This document shows, one piece after another, positions 26,672 through 37,024 of a stretch of 64,000 nucleotides of DNA. The stretch is from contig JAHRBC010000006.1 of NCBI GenBank assembly GCA_022702545.1, forward strand, positions 2,790,001-2,854,000, read 5' to 3'. Positions within the stretch are counted from its first letter, which is position 1. Each line of letters opens with the position of its first letter. This stretch comes from Phycomyces nitens (lineage: Eukaryota > Mucoromycota > Mucoromycetes > Mucorales > Phycomycetaceae). The notes under the pieces are model-generated. The model saw only the letters and a program-made list of their open reading frames with translations, did not search any database and was not told the origin of the DNA. Position numbers and translations under genes: made by a program.

Positions 26672-27267
26672 GTATCAAGACTCGCGCAAGATACAAAAGT
26701 CTCTATTTACCCCAAGGCCACTGTAATTAATCTGTTTTAGCCATCCCCATCAGATTGGCCAGCAACCACAGTCAGCCGTCATTGTTAATTGGCAAGAGTC
26801 GCGAAAATAAAAATAAAGATTGTAAGAATCGTAATTACCGTGTTTTTATGCCCAGCAAAAACCTCTTTAACAATCTCTCCTGCAATAATGCCAAGGGATT
26901 CCAAGACACACTCTTTGCCAACAATCACAAATCAACCCAGGCACTTGTAGCACCCAAAAACAGCTATCCAACTGGCATCATATCTATTCTACACCAATGT
27001 TCTTGTATTATTGATCATTGGCATAACAAGTCTGTGACGCGAATTCTCCAAGAGATTAAATTACAATACCCTTTTTTTTATTATTTTTCCACATATTTAT
27101 TATGTGTATATATGTTTATATATATATATATACATAAATACATAAATACATATATATTTAAAACTCGGACCTTTTTGCCATATTAATCTGCTTTTATTAT
27201 TTTATTTTATTTTATTATCATTACTACTACTATTACTACTACTATTACAACAATCGATTCCAAGACA
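26512..27267. other. Spacer before USP25/28-like gene
   Basis: Holds a TA repeat at 26638-26670, a further TA/TACA run at 27118-27155 and ATT/ACT runs at 27197-27248. A plus-strand frame at 26755-27186 has Asn/Lys/Ser-rich composition and no known family. I do not call it a gene. Confidence 0.45.
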
Positions 27268-27393
27268 ATGTCGACAGAGACCTACGAAGACGCGATTCGC
27301 CAACTGATGGATCTTGTAAAGCAAAATTTTAAAAAAAAGCATGGCATTTATGCCTGTTGTTTTTTTCTTTCTTTCTTTATAAATTATATATAT

Positions 27394-27433
<40 letters not shown>

Positions 27434-30400
27434 CTTCAGTATCGTTAACCTGCAAAATAAAAATAAAAATATAAACTTGAATGTAGGGCATTAGCCAACA
27501 GCAGGCCCAGAAAGCCTTGGCAGTAAGTGACAAACCAAATCAGTTTACATTTATATATATATATAAAAAAATTGAAAGCATGTTAAAATTCGCAATTATC
27601 ATGAGCCTGTTACAAATAAAAAAGAATTCCAAAACTCTAGCGATACAATCATGACGTGGCTCGTGCGGCAGACTACATATTCTCGGGAAATGCAGACGAT
27701 GAAGAGGTGAGGAATGGCTATGAATTAAAAGAGCATGTTGATCCACTGCTTGGAATTCACCCAACTAAATGACACATGTATTTATTTACTTGAAAACATA
27801 AAAAAAATAAAAAAACTATATATATAAAGCCCACGCCCATTGTCGACACGAGCAACGAATGGCAAGAGCAGAATGAATGGCCCGTCTGGGATGCAAAGGA
27901 TACTGCAATCGTCCAAGACACGCACTCGATGGACTCAACAAGAGGAAGTGCAGGGTCTACTCAAGGTATATACATACATACATACATATATATATATATA
28001 TTTAAGCTTGCGACCCTAATCTAATTTAAATTATAGTTCTCCAGGACAGCGAATACGACGAAGAGTCTGCCAGAGTAGAGTTTAGCAATCCAGATGAATG
28101 GAAAGTTGTGCCATTCGTGGGTCCAACCATGCCATCATCAGAAGAGGCCTATACGCCCTCTGCTCTGGCCAGATGGAGAGATCCCGAGGATCCACACGAC
28201 AGACTGGCCAAGGAACACATGTGAGCCTTTGAATGACTTTATAGGCACACAATTGATACTGTATTCTAGACCTCTTGGGCTGTGTCCTCCTTCGCACCAC
28301 TTTTCGTACACGCCTGCTCTGTTCCAAGCCTTGTTCCATATACCCTTGTTCAAAAGGGCTGTGCTTGACTTTCGTCCAACCCCAGTCCAGTGGGGAAATC
28401 CATTGAACTATTGGAAGGGGTTTGGAGACGCCGTGTCGCCTTTGATCTATTCCCAGGACCAGGCTGGAGCGGATCCAGACACATACGAAGAGGACAGCAC
28501 TAGCTATACTCAGCCGCAAGAGAGGATTGCAGAGACAGAGGATGGCTGGCCAGATATTAGCAATCCAGCTCTGAAATCCAAGTTGGAAAACGACCTGGTG
28601 TCAATGCCAATGTCCCTTCGAGGTAAAAGAAATACACACACACACAAATAGAGGGGGGGTTGGCTTGAATCTTTATTTTTAAAACAAAAATACCTGTATA
28701 TACAAACCATAGTCATGGCCGAGACCCAGAAGCTGTTTGGGTTCCTGAGCCTGTCCAAAAGGCGCTATGGAAATGTGTCTCCTGTGATCCGTGCATTGAG
28801 TGCCAGGATGGCCTCACCTCACTGGGAATTCAGTGACAGAAATGTGGATGGTAGGCAAAGAAAGAATGGACTGGAAGCACTGGTTTGTAATAGATGGCCA
28901 TTACTTTGTAGGATTCCTGGACATGTTTATTGGCTGTCTGATCGAAGCAGACAGTCTGGCAGCAGGGCCAGAAAGGACAACACCCATGTTTCGCGAGTAA
29001 GTCCTCGAAAAGATACAAGATACAAGATAAATGTTTGTGGGTCCTAATGACAATCATCTCATAGTCTGTTCCTAATCAAAGCCCTGGTGGAATACTCTAC
29101 AGAGACCGAGATTGAAGAAATATTCTACCTCATATCCTTTTTCTTTTTATATATAAAAAGATTACCAAGGCAACATATATTTACTAACATTGTCCTTGAC
29201 TTTATCAATACACTTTGGGAATCGAGTACAATACAAAAAACATCCATGAATGCCTAGACCCTCTGGTGTACGAGAGCGAAAGCTTCAAGGCCGAATCAGA
29301 TGGTGAAGTGGTTGGCGACGGTGTTGGTGTTGGTGCTGGTGATGACACAGAGCAGACAAGATGCAAGGTCACGACATTTGAGCAGATTCCTCCAATCCTG
29401 ATTGTCACTCTAGAAGACAGATCCGAAGCAACAAATTCGTCGGTTGATTTTGATTCAATAGAGACATTCAATGTAGACCATACCATATACCTCGACAGGT
29501 ACCTGTCCTCCAACAAGGCACATGCAAAGACAATGTATCGGCAGGCTGAGCAATGGCGCACAGAAATTGCGCAAATCAAACGCAAACAACGCCATCTCAA
29601 TGAGGTCAAGATTGATGACCACCTAAAGTACTCTAGCCAGAGCATCCTCCAAGACACCCTGAGCTATCTAAAGACCAAGCCAGCCAAGGTTCCTGAGGAC
29701 AGAGCCAAGTTGGAGGCCACCGAGTCACTTATTCTGTCTGCAAGTGAACATATCAAGGAGGAATTAAAAGGTAATCTAATCAAATGGGGGTTATCTGAGC
29801 CCGCCAGCCATCTAATTTCTAGAGGTATAATAGATCTCGCAAATGAAGAAAAGGAGCTTGTGCATCGTCTAGATAGCCTGTTTAGTGAGCCAGAAATGCA
29901 AAAAGCCCGCTATGACCTCCATTGCTCTGTCCATACTGATGGCCTAGACGGCAAGGGACACACATGGGCCTATATTAAAGTCAACCACACCGAGTCCGAG
30001 GCACATTGGTTCCGGTTCAGTGATGCGGCTGTTGAGCCGGTGAGCGAAGAAAGAGTGAGGGCTGAAACAATGCCTACCCTGATGCTGTTCTATGTCTCGG
30101 CCGATGCAGAAGTGCCAGAGACATTGACAGGGATTCCAATGGACCTGGTGGTGAGTCATTGAAAAAGTCAATACTGCCACTCATTTCTTTCCTTTCTAGA
30201 CGTTTGTTTGCCAAGACAATGCCCAGTTTGAAGACGAAATCTACTCGGCCACGGCTTGGCAGAATATCGAGCGGATTCCGATCAGTGCCACGACTTCGGA
30301 AGGATCCCTGGTGTTTGAGGATGGAGACTCGGTCGGGACTGCGGTGGGATGTGGGCCTACTAATGCGGATAGTGATACTAATGATGGATCGGCTGATGCT

Positions 30401-31448
30401 CCGTTGTCCCCTCATCCGTTTGATGAACTCTGGGAACGGCGGGAAAGGCTGGTCGAGGTGGCCAATCAGAGCACAGAGACAGAGATTTTGGAACAGCAAG
30501 TATATTTTTCTTTTAAGAAGAAAAAAAAACATGTGGTGATTTTTTTACTATTATTAATATCTCATGGCATGGTAGCTTTCATTTGTTCCTGGCCAAAGCA
30601 GGCAATAAGGATGCCCTTGACCACTATATTGATCTATATTGGCATGATCCCAATGTAAGCCACAAGACGACAGTGATGAAAATAGATTGTTTTAATTAAA
30701 ATTAATTAAATAGAATCGTGAGGATGACAAGGCCAGGAGAGACGAAGAGCTGTCCTGGGTGCTCGGTCAATTTGACAGCTATGTGCGGGTTGGCAAGCGG
30801 GTTGCGCGTGGGCTGATTTATTTTGGTCAAGGTGACCATCGCAAGGCCCTCCAGGCATTTGTGGAAGCCAAGCGAGAAGAAGGAGTATGGAAAACCGACT
30901 TGTTGGTCAATAGTCTGAGTGTGTCCTACCCCGGTCTAGAGACACTTGGATTTAGCGCAACAATCGAACGATTCGGAAAGCAGTGTCTCAAGGCAAGAGA
31001 TTATTAGATGATGATGGATGGATGGTCTGGAGAAACCCAAATTAACACACCACTTTTATTATAGATTCTGAATGCGGCTGCCTATCAAAAGGTGAAGCAC
31101 CCATCATACCGTACTCGTGGACTAGAGGACGCTCTCTGGATTGCCCACCAGGCACACACAATCATTGGCCCAGAACTACTTGGAATTGACCCTGTGTTTG
31201 GCCAACTGGGCGAGATCTGGTTTGGGCTGACAGACGAAATAGGGGAACAGCCAAGCACGGGCCTGACTGCTGTCCAGGCGGAGTTGCTGAATACATTGAT
31301 GATGACATACTTGGATGGCCAGACCGGCTATGTAAAGGAGCCCGAGGTGACAGCTGAAGAGGACAGCGATGGTGTTGCAGTGTGGGAGATGTATAGACAG
31401 GGCTACAGGGATGCCAACCAGGTCTTGGAGCAAATTAATAAACAATAG
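27268..31448 (+). CDS. USP25/28-like deubiquitinase homologue, catalytic Cys box lost
   Basis: Member of the USP25/28 branch by order of parts: an N-terminal UBA (IRQLMDLGISQQQAQKALA then RYNHDVARAADYIFSG), a USP fold split by the family's coiled insertion (IYLDRYLSSNKAHAKTMYR after FEQIPPILIV), and the His box GHTWAYIKVN (His near residue 621). Fourteen exons give 1029 residues: 27268-27315, 27487-27522, 27641-27706, 27830-27965, 28037-28220, 28270-28622, 28713-28850, 28912-28996, 29065-29131, 29212-30150, 30200-30495, 30576-30654, 30714-30992, 31065-31448. Where active USPs have GLxNxGNTCW, this protein has PLGLCPPSHHFSYTPALFQA, so the nucleophile column appears to be Ser 169. It is therefore probably a ubiquitin-binding pseudoenzyme. 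The ninth intron is U12 AT-AC; the eleventh and thirteenth are GC-AG. Confidence 0.9.
29132..29211 (+). other. U12-type AT-AC intron
   Basis: The 80-base intron begins ATATCCTTT, the exact minor-spliceosome donor, has the branch motif GTCCTTGAC (branch A at 29199) and ends ATCAATAC with AC twelve bases after the branch A. It joins IEEIFYL to TLGIEYNTKNIHECL in phase 0. No GT-AG or GC-AG alternative keeps the frame between these two conserved segments. Confidence 0.93.
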
Positions 31449-31742
31449 TAATCATTTTTTATATATATATTTTTATTTTATTTTTATTTTTATTACTATT
31501 TTTTATGTGTGTAATTATACATATATATATATATTTATATAATTGAAACAAGATCATCAATCTCTTTAGCTATATGTACAGAGTTAGGATTATGAATGGG
31601 GGAATAGAAAGAGTCTAGAGATCGTTTGTTTGCTTATATCTAATGAAAATGTTATGTAATGTAATGTAATGTGGTGTGTGGTGTGTAGGTGTAGTGTGGT
31701 GTAGTGTTATGCAATGCAGATAAAAGTAAATCCTTGCTCATC

Positions 31743-33022
31743 CTAATGGGTCAACAGAGTGTCTGGCCGTTGTTCGTAGCGAGGAGTGTATTCTGGCAAG
31801 TCAAAGTCAACATAGGCACCATCATCTCCACCTGCCATGATGGGAAAGGTTTGAAGGGATGGCTGTGATGCTGCTGCTGCTGATGCTGATGCTGCTGATG
31901 CTGATGAGGATTGGATTTGAGACAGGGTGAGATTATTGTCATTTGTGACAGGATAGTCAGTGATGATGATGGGGAACCTCAACACGAGGGGTTCGATTGC
32001 AGGTGAGTCAAAGTGAAGGGTGAGTTTGCATCTGTGGGCAATTTCGATAAAGGGACTAAAGTGGTGGGTGCGGACGGGCCGTTTGATGGTCGATGATTTT
32101 TGCAGGGGAATTGGCGTACGGATAAAATGGGTCTCTGAGCTGGTTGTTGCACCAGAAGGATGGTAGGGGGCAGAAGGAAAAGCGGTTATCATTGGAGGCA
32201 GGCTATGGACACCGACCTTTGTACAGAATCTATATAGTGTAGTAAAGTGTATTGTGAGCAAGGATTTTCATTCATTCTTAAAGTGTATATATGATATTCT
32301 TACCTGTAGGTCTCTACTTCTTCAAGGCTCAGTTCTGCTTGGCTCAATTCAACCAGTTCCTTTTCAACACTCCAGCGAAGTGCAATCACAATTTCGCCAG
32401 ATTCAATTGCTACTGCCTTTGGCACATCAGCCGACCATTCGAACCACTCTCGTACTCCATGGTACTCCATACTAGGAATCATTGCACTCGAACTAGGCAG
32501 ATAATGGCGGCAGATCTGGACTGGTCGCTGGATACGGTACTTCTTGAAGAATGTTCCAGCAGAAAAGTTGGCCACCAACATGTACTCCACAAATGCATGA
32601 TCAGTCTTGACACTTGGGGGCAGGTTGGCTGGCAAATGGAGTCCAAAATCAATCTTTCCCTCCCCTGAAAAGATCAATTCCTTTTCGATTTCACACACAG
32701 GAACTGTGGTCTGGAGATGGGTAAGGACATTTTCGTCTTGGAGATCGTGAGAGTTGAAGGCATGATCACGTGGAAGAGCAGAAGGTGGGGCATCAATAGA
32801 AAGTCCTGCTTTACCCACGAGGGTAAGCGTAACACGGTTCCATTTGATCTTGCGGTCATGAAAGTGGACAGTGCCCATAAGTTTAGGGCGGATATGAGAC
32901 ATTGGATTCTCAGTGGTGGCTGGGCCAATATAGAACACAGGGCTCGAGACCGTGACATCAACAGGAGGAAGATTCTTGGCCTTGTAGACCGAGTCTGAGG
33001 AAGAAGTTGTAAATCGCTTCAT
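31743..33022 (-). CDS. Arrestin-fold protein (arrestin-related trafficking adaptor-like)
   Basis: Exons 33022-32304 and 32229-31743 on the minus strand give 401 residues. The first half has arrestin-N features: an early strand PVDVTVSSPVFYIGP, the segment KLMGTVHFHDRKIKWNRVTLTLVGKAG, and FGLHLPANLPPSVKTDHAFVEYMLV. The second exon has arrestin-C-like strands ending PLVLRFPIIITDYPV. The tail is Ser/Ala/Gln-rich and carries LPEY near the C-terminus, a possible LPxY contact for WW domains of Rsp5-type ubiquitin ligases. By family analogy it may link membrane cargo to ubiquitination and endocytosis; no cargo can be named. The second intron end uses AG|A with a 74-base GT-AG intron. Confidence 0.85.
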
Positions 33023-33865
33023 TGTTATTATAATTGTTATTAATATTAGAGTGTATGTTGTAAATATAAAAGAAAGGTGGAAAAATAATATGAAGAAGAA
33101 GAAGAGAAGGATAGCAAAAAAAAATATTCAGAAATAAATAAATAAAAAAAATAAACAATTGGGCGATTACCATAAATAGAAATATTCGCACCGGTTTGTA
33201 GAGTACAAGAACACAAGAAAACACACTGGCTTGGAAAATATCAGGCTGTGTGACCTGTTTTACAAGAGACGAGAAAACAACAAGCCAATAATCAATCACA
33301 CCGTAGGAAAGTAGGCTGCCCATTCGTCAAACAGAACACAAAAACGTGTTTCTCCAGTAACATTCCTTTTCCCATTGTGCTCTTGAGCACAAGAAGGCGG
33401 ATGACGTAGGACAAGTGTATAATTGCAAGTGTGGAGCAAGAGGTTGTCTAGCTTATTTGTTTATCCTTGCCGTGCATCAAGAAACACCTCATTCAATAGA
33501 AAACAGCAAAGCAACAGCCTAAAAGAAGGAATTAGAATGCTGGGTATATAAATGGCAATTAGTTCATTTAAAGGACAAGGAAAATTGACGGTTCATAAAG
33601 AGCAATATTCGCCATTTGTGCTCTTGATTTCACCCTCTTTTTTTGCTTTTTTCACAGAATCAATTTCTATTGCTCCATTTCTATAAAAAGCGCTTTATTT
33701 GATTGGTAACCAGGTCCTAAAAATATACAATTCGCCAAATTGCGGTCTTGCAATAACCTATATTTTGACTCAAAAATACCCTAGAGACTGCAATACACAC
33801 ATATTATATATATTATATTATATATATATATGTATCCATATATATATTTTGGAAAGGGTTACTCT
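33023..33865. other. Spacer between arrestin and SR-type genes
   Basis: The 5' flank of the arrestin gene. It contains CATAAA/TTCGCCA motifs repeated three times (33543-33760), TA tracts near 33802-33850 and no recognised gene. Confidence 0.5.
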
Positions 33866-34897
33866 TTATCGACTTCTTGTCCTTCTTCTCGACGTTACCC
33901 TTCGATCCCTCTCTCGATCCCTGCCTCTATCCCTCTCTCGATCTCTATCTCGATCTCTGTTTCTACTCATACTCCTTCTACTCCTTCTATCATCATCTTC
34001 TGGTCTTCTAGAATAGCCTATTAAAAAAACCAAAAACCAAAATAAATCATCAATGTTTTTTTTACTCGTCAATCGATTCTTACTATCGTCGATCCTGCGA
34101 GGACGATACTCTCTTTCGTCTTGATGGCGTATTGGCCATTCAGTACGACGATGTTGGTTATAATGAACGGGTGCTGCTACAACAGCCTGTCTTTGAGGAA
34201 CAACTATTTCCTTGACTTTTGATACTCGATCCATACTAGAAAACCAAATGATTGATTAGCAGCCAACCAACATTTAAATGAATGTTGGGAATCGTGGTTA
34301 CCGAATGGGATGCCATCCTCCAAATGGATGAGATTGCATGTGCAAGGCTGCTTCTGCCTGTTCTGGAGTCGCAAACGTCACTATTGCACGATCATGAGTA
34401 CGATCAATAGAAACTGGATTTAGCAGTCGAAAGAATTGTTGAATGTCATGCGATGTCGTGTGAGCTGGAAGATGGGATATCTTTACACAGTTGTCCAGAG
34501 TGCCTTCGACGATTGGCATTGGTATCCATGGCGGCGATGCCAATGGAGTTGATTTGAGGTGGCCCAGCAGCCCAATCACCAGAATCTTGTCGCCCATTAG
34601 TGTGCCTGACAGATGGAGGGCAGTGTTTGCGGCAGTGCAAGTGTCAAAGGTGACCATGCAATTGTGGGATCCATCTAGTCCACTGATTTTTTTTAAATAT
34701 ATATAAATATATATATGTATATATATATATACACGTATATACATATTAGAATTGCCGTAGAGCTCTTACGTCTTGAGTTCGAGGTTGAGGATGGTGCCAA
34801 AGATTGAAAAGAGCTGTACGAGAGATTGCTGGTCTATCTGTGTAGGTAGGTTGATGGCCTGTACTGTGGTGTCCAGTGGACGGATATAGCTAGACAT
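33866..34897 (-). CDS. SR-type splicing regulator with two RRMs (SREK1/SFRS12-like)
   Basis: Exons on the minus strand: 34897-34770, 34682-34302, 34235-34084, 34017-33866, total 270 residues. The first RRM spans the first two exons: VQAINLPTQIDQQSLVQLF then GLDGSHNCMVTFDTCTAANT. The second RRM starts NCVKISHLPAHTTSHDIQQF and includes RAIVTFATPEQAEAALHM. The C-terminal third is a basic domain of alternating Arg/Asp/Glu and Arg/Ser, ending in RRRTRSR. This order (weak RRM, linker, RRM, RS-like tail) resembles SREK1, an SR-related regulator of splice-site choice. The SREK1 name is an inference; a general SR-like protein is the safe call. Introns are 87, 66 and 66 bases, all GT-AG. Confidence 0.85.
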
Positions 34898-35114
34898 GTA
34901 GAGTATCGAAAATTAAAAAAAAATTAAAAATTAAAAATTACATAAAATAAATATATATAAAATATATATATATATAAAAATATATATATAAAATATAAAT
35001 ATATTATTATTTTTTATATTAAAATTATTTATTTATTTATATTTATTTAATTGGTTTATTTGTTGATGTTAATTGACAGTCAATACATATATATTATATA
35101 TAAAAATGTATGTC

Positions 35115-37024
35115 TTAGGATCTTTGACTATGCCATTCGGGAGCATTTGGGTTGAGGCCCTTCTTGGGATGCAGTTTGCGCAAAAACTGAGGAGATGCTG
35201 AGCGGGTCATTGGAGGTGTGAGATAAAGGGGTGGGGTTGGTGGGCCGGGGGGAATCTTGACACGGCAATGAATAAGCTCGCCATTCATGTGCGTATCAAA
35301 TACGAGGTAGCCGCCTTCTTCTTTGAGGGTTGTGGTTGGATTGGAGGAAAACGTCGATCCGTTTGGAGAGGTAGAAGGGGAGGCGCGTGGGGTTGGTAGA
35401 CGCGTCGCAGGAAAGCGTGCCAGCCCTTCATGCTGATAGTTGTTGTTGTTGTTGTTGTTGTTATGCTGTTGGTTGTAAAGGTGGTATGGAGAGTTGGTTC
35501 TGGAGCTCTTGTCGACTGGGACAAATGTTCTCGGCCGATAGGATGGTTTGGGGACATCCATATCAAGTGGCCGCTGGTGCCGGGATGGTTCAACCGGAGG
35601 CGCCTTTTGTAAGAGTTCATGTCGATTGTGATAATGATGTTGTTCATGGCGTTGAGGATATTTGGGCATGTCTTTTGGGTGCCTTTTTTGCCTTTGGTCC
35701 ATTATTTCATGCTGGGTATTTGACATTTGCAGCATCATACGCTGCTTGTTGTTGTTGTTGTTGTCTTGGTCTGGTCTCTGTTGCTTTTCGGCCAGCCGCC
35801 TATCTACAACCACCACCGGCTGTTGCTGTTGAAGATGCTGCTGATGCTGTTGTTGTTGTTGTTGTTGTTGCTGTTGTTGATGTTGCTGTTGCTGTTGCTG
35901 TTGGTGCTGTTGCTGTTGATGCTGCTGCTGCTGCTGTTGCTGATGGTGCTGCTGCTGCTGCTGTTGGTGCTGTTGATGGTGCTGCTGTTGCTGTTGGGGC
36001 TTGTGGTCCTGGTCTAGTTTCTGCTGATACTGTTGATGCTTCTGCAGAGTGACGTCCTGTTCATCTTGGCGGAGTCGTTGTCGAAGCTGGGCAGTCAAAT
36101 CTTTGCAATTTGCTTCTAGTTCTTTCAGGGCTGCTTCACGGTCGATACTTGTGTCCAGCAAGACCTGGTATTTTACCTGTAGTTTGGAGTGGTTGATGAG
36201 TAACTCTTGGTAGAGTTTGTTGTGGTCCTCTAGCTTTCTGGTTGCTTCTTCGCACCCTATCCAATGAGACACACGCTGATTCTGGGGTGATACGATGCCG
36301 GAAGACAAGGGTGTCACTTGATTGTTAATTTGAGCAAGAGGTGTGTTGGCAAGGTCTTTTTCTAGTTTGTCCAGTCTGGCTTCCATGGCAACGTTGATTT
36401 TCTCTAGGTCGCCCGTCTTCTTTTCCAGAATCCTTAGGTCCCTGTCAATATGCGGCATCGAATCTCGGGTCAAGTCTTTGATCTGTTGCTTGTCAAACGA
36501 GCAGGGATCTTCTGATTCGAGATGTTTGACAACTCGTAAGATGGCCGGGTCATCGTAGGCACGTTCCATACTATTGCTCGTGCTACCAAGCATATATATA
36601 TATGGATATAAATATTATTTACTATAAAATAAAATTATGGTTATTTACCTTGTAACATCGTAACAGTCTTCGTCGTCTTCACTTTCGCTTGAATCATCCG
36701 GCCCTCCGATACGCATCGGACAGCTGACACTGGGCTGTACGATAGAAATAATAATAATAATCATAAAAATAATAATAAAAATAATAATACTAAATGGTTA
36801 AACCAATTATCCTTAACAGGCTCTTTGACTTATTACTTTGATCTTTCCAGAGATGAAACTATGAGAGAGCGAGTCGTATATCGATGGAGTATGGATATCG
36901 GACTATATTGAAATGTTAGTCGCTTAAATATTTAAATATTTAAATATTTTATTTTATATTATATTACCTGTCCCAGTTGTGATAAGAGTCTTTGGACATT
37001 AGTGTGGATTGGAGAATTCAGCAT
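35115..37024 (-). CDS. Poly-Gln coiled-coil protein, unrecognised
   Basis: Exons on the minus strand: 37024-36968, 36902-36837, 36734-36649, 36582-35115, total 558 residues. An acidic stretch (DDSSESEDDEDCYD) is followed by a coiled coil (around DRDLRILEKKTGDLEKINVA and EEATRKLEDHNKLYQELL), then about 80 residues of Gln with His interruptions, then a basic Pro/Asn/Arg-rich tail. Near the end a short folded-looking piece GGYLVFDTHMNGELIHCRVK precedes a Pro-rich end. I know no family. Gln/His-rich tracts next to coiled coils are common in scaffold and RNA-granule proteins, but that is only analogy. All three introns are GT-AG. The antisense Leu/Val and Ala-rich frames over the repeat are shadows. 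Confidence 0.8.
35822..36030 (-). repeat. CAG/CAA repeat tract coding poly-Gln
   Basis: Mixed CAG and CAA codons with scattered CAT (His) interruptions over about 200 bases inside the coiled-coil protein gene. The codon mixture suggests a tract under protein-level selection or old enough to have diverged, not a fresh pure trinucleotide expansion. Confidence 0.9.

Noticed and set aside
29771..29822. Possible 52-base intron with GTAATC and TCTAG inside the USP-like gene
   Set aside because: Its length is not a multiple of three and the unspliced frame stays open and conserved on both sides.
35387..36052. Plus-strand Val/Ala- and Leu-rich frames over the poly-Gln region
   Set aside because: They are antisense readings of CAG/CAA repeats and lack any start context or splice support.
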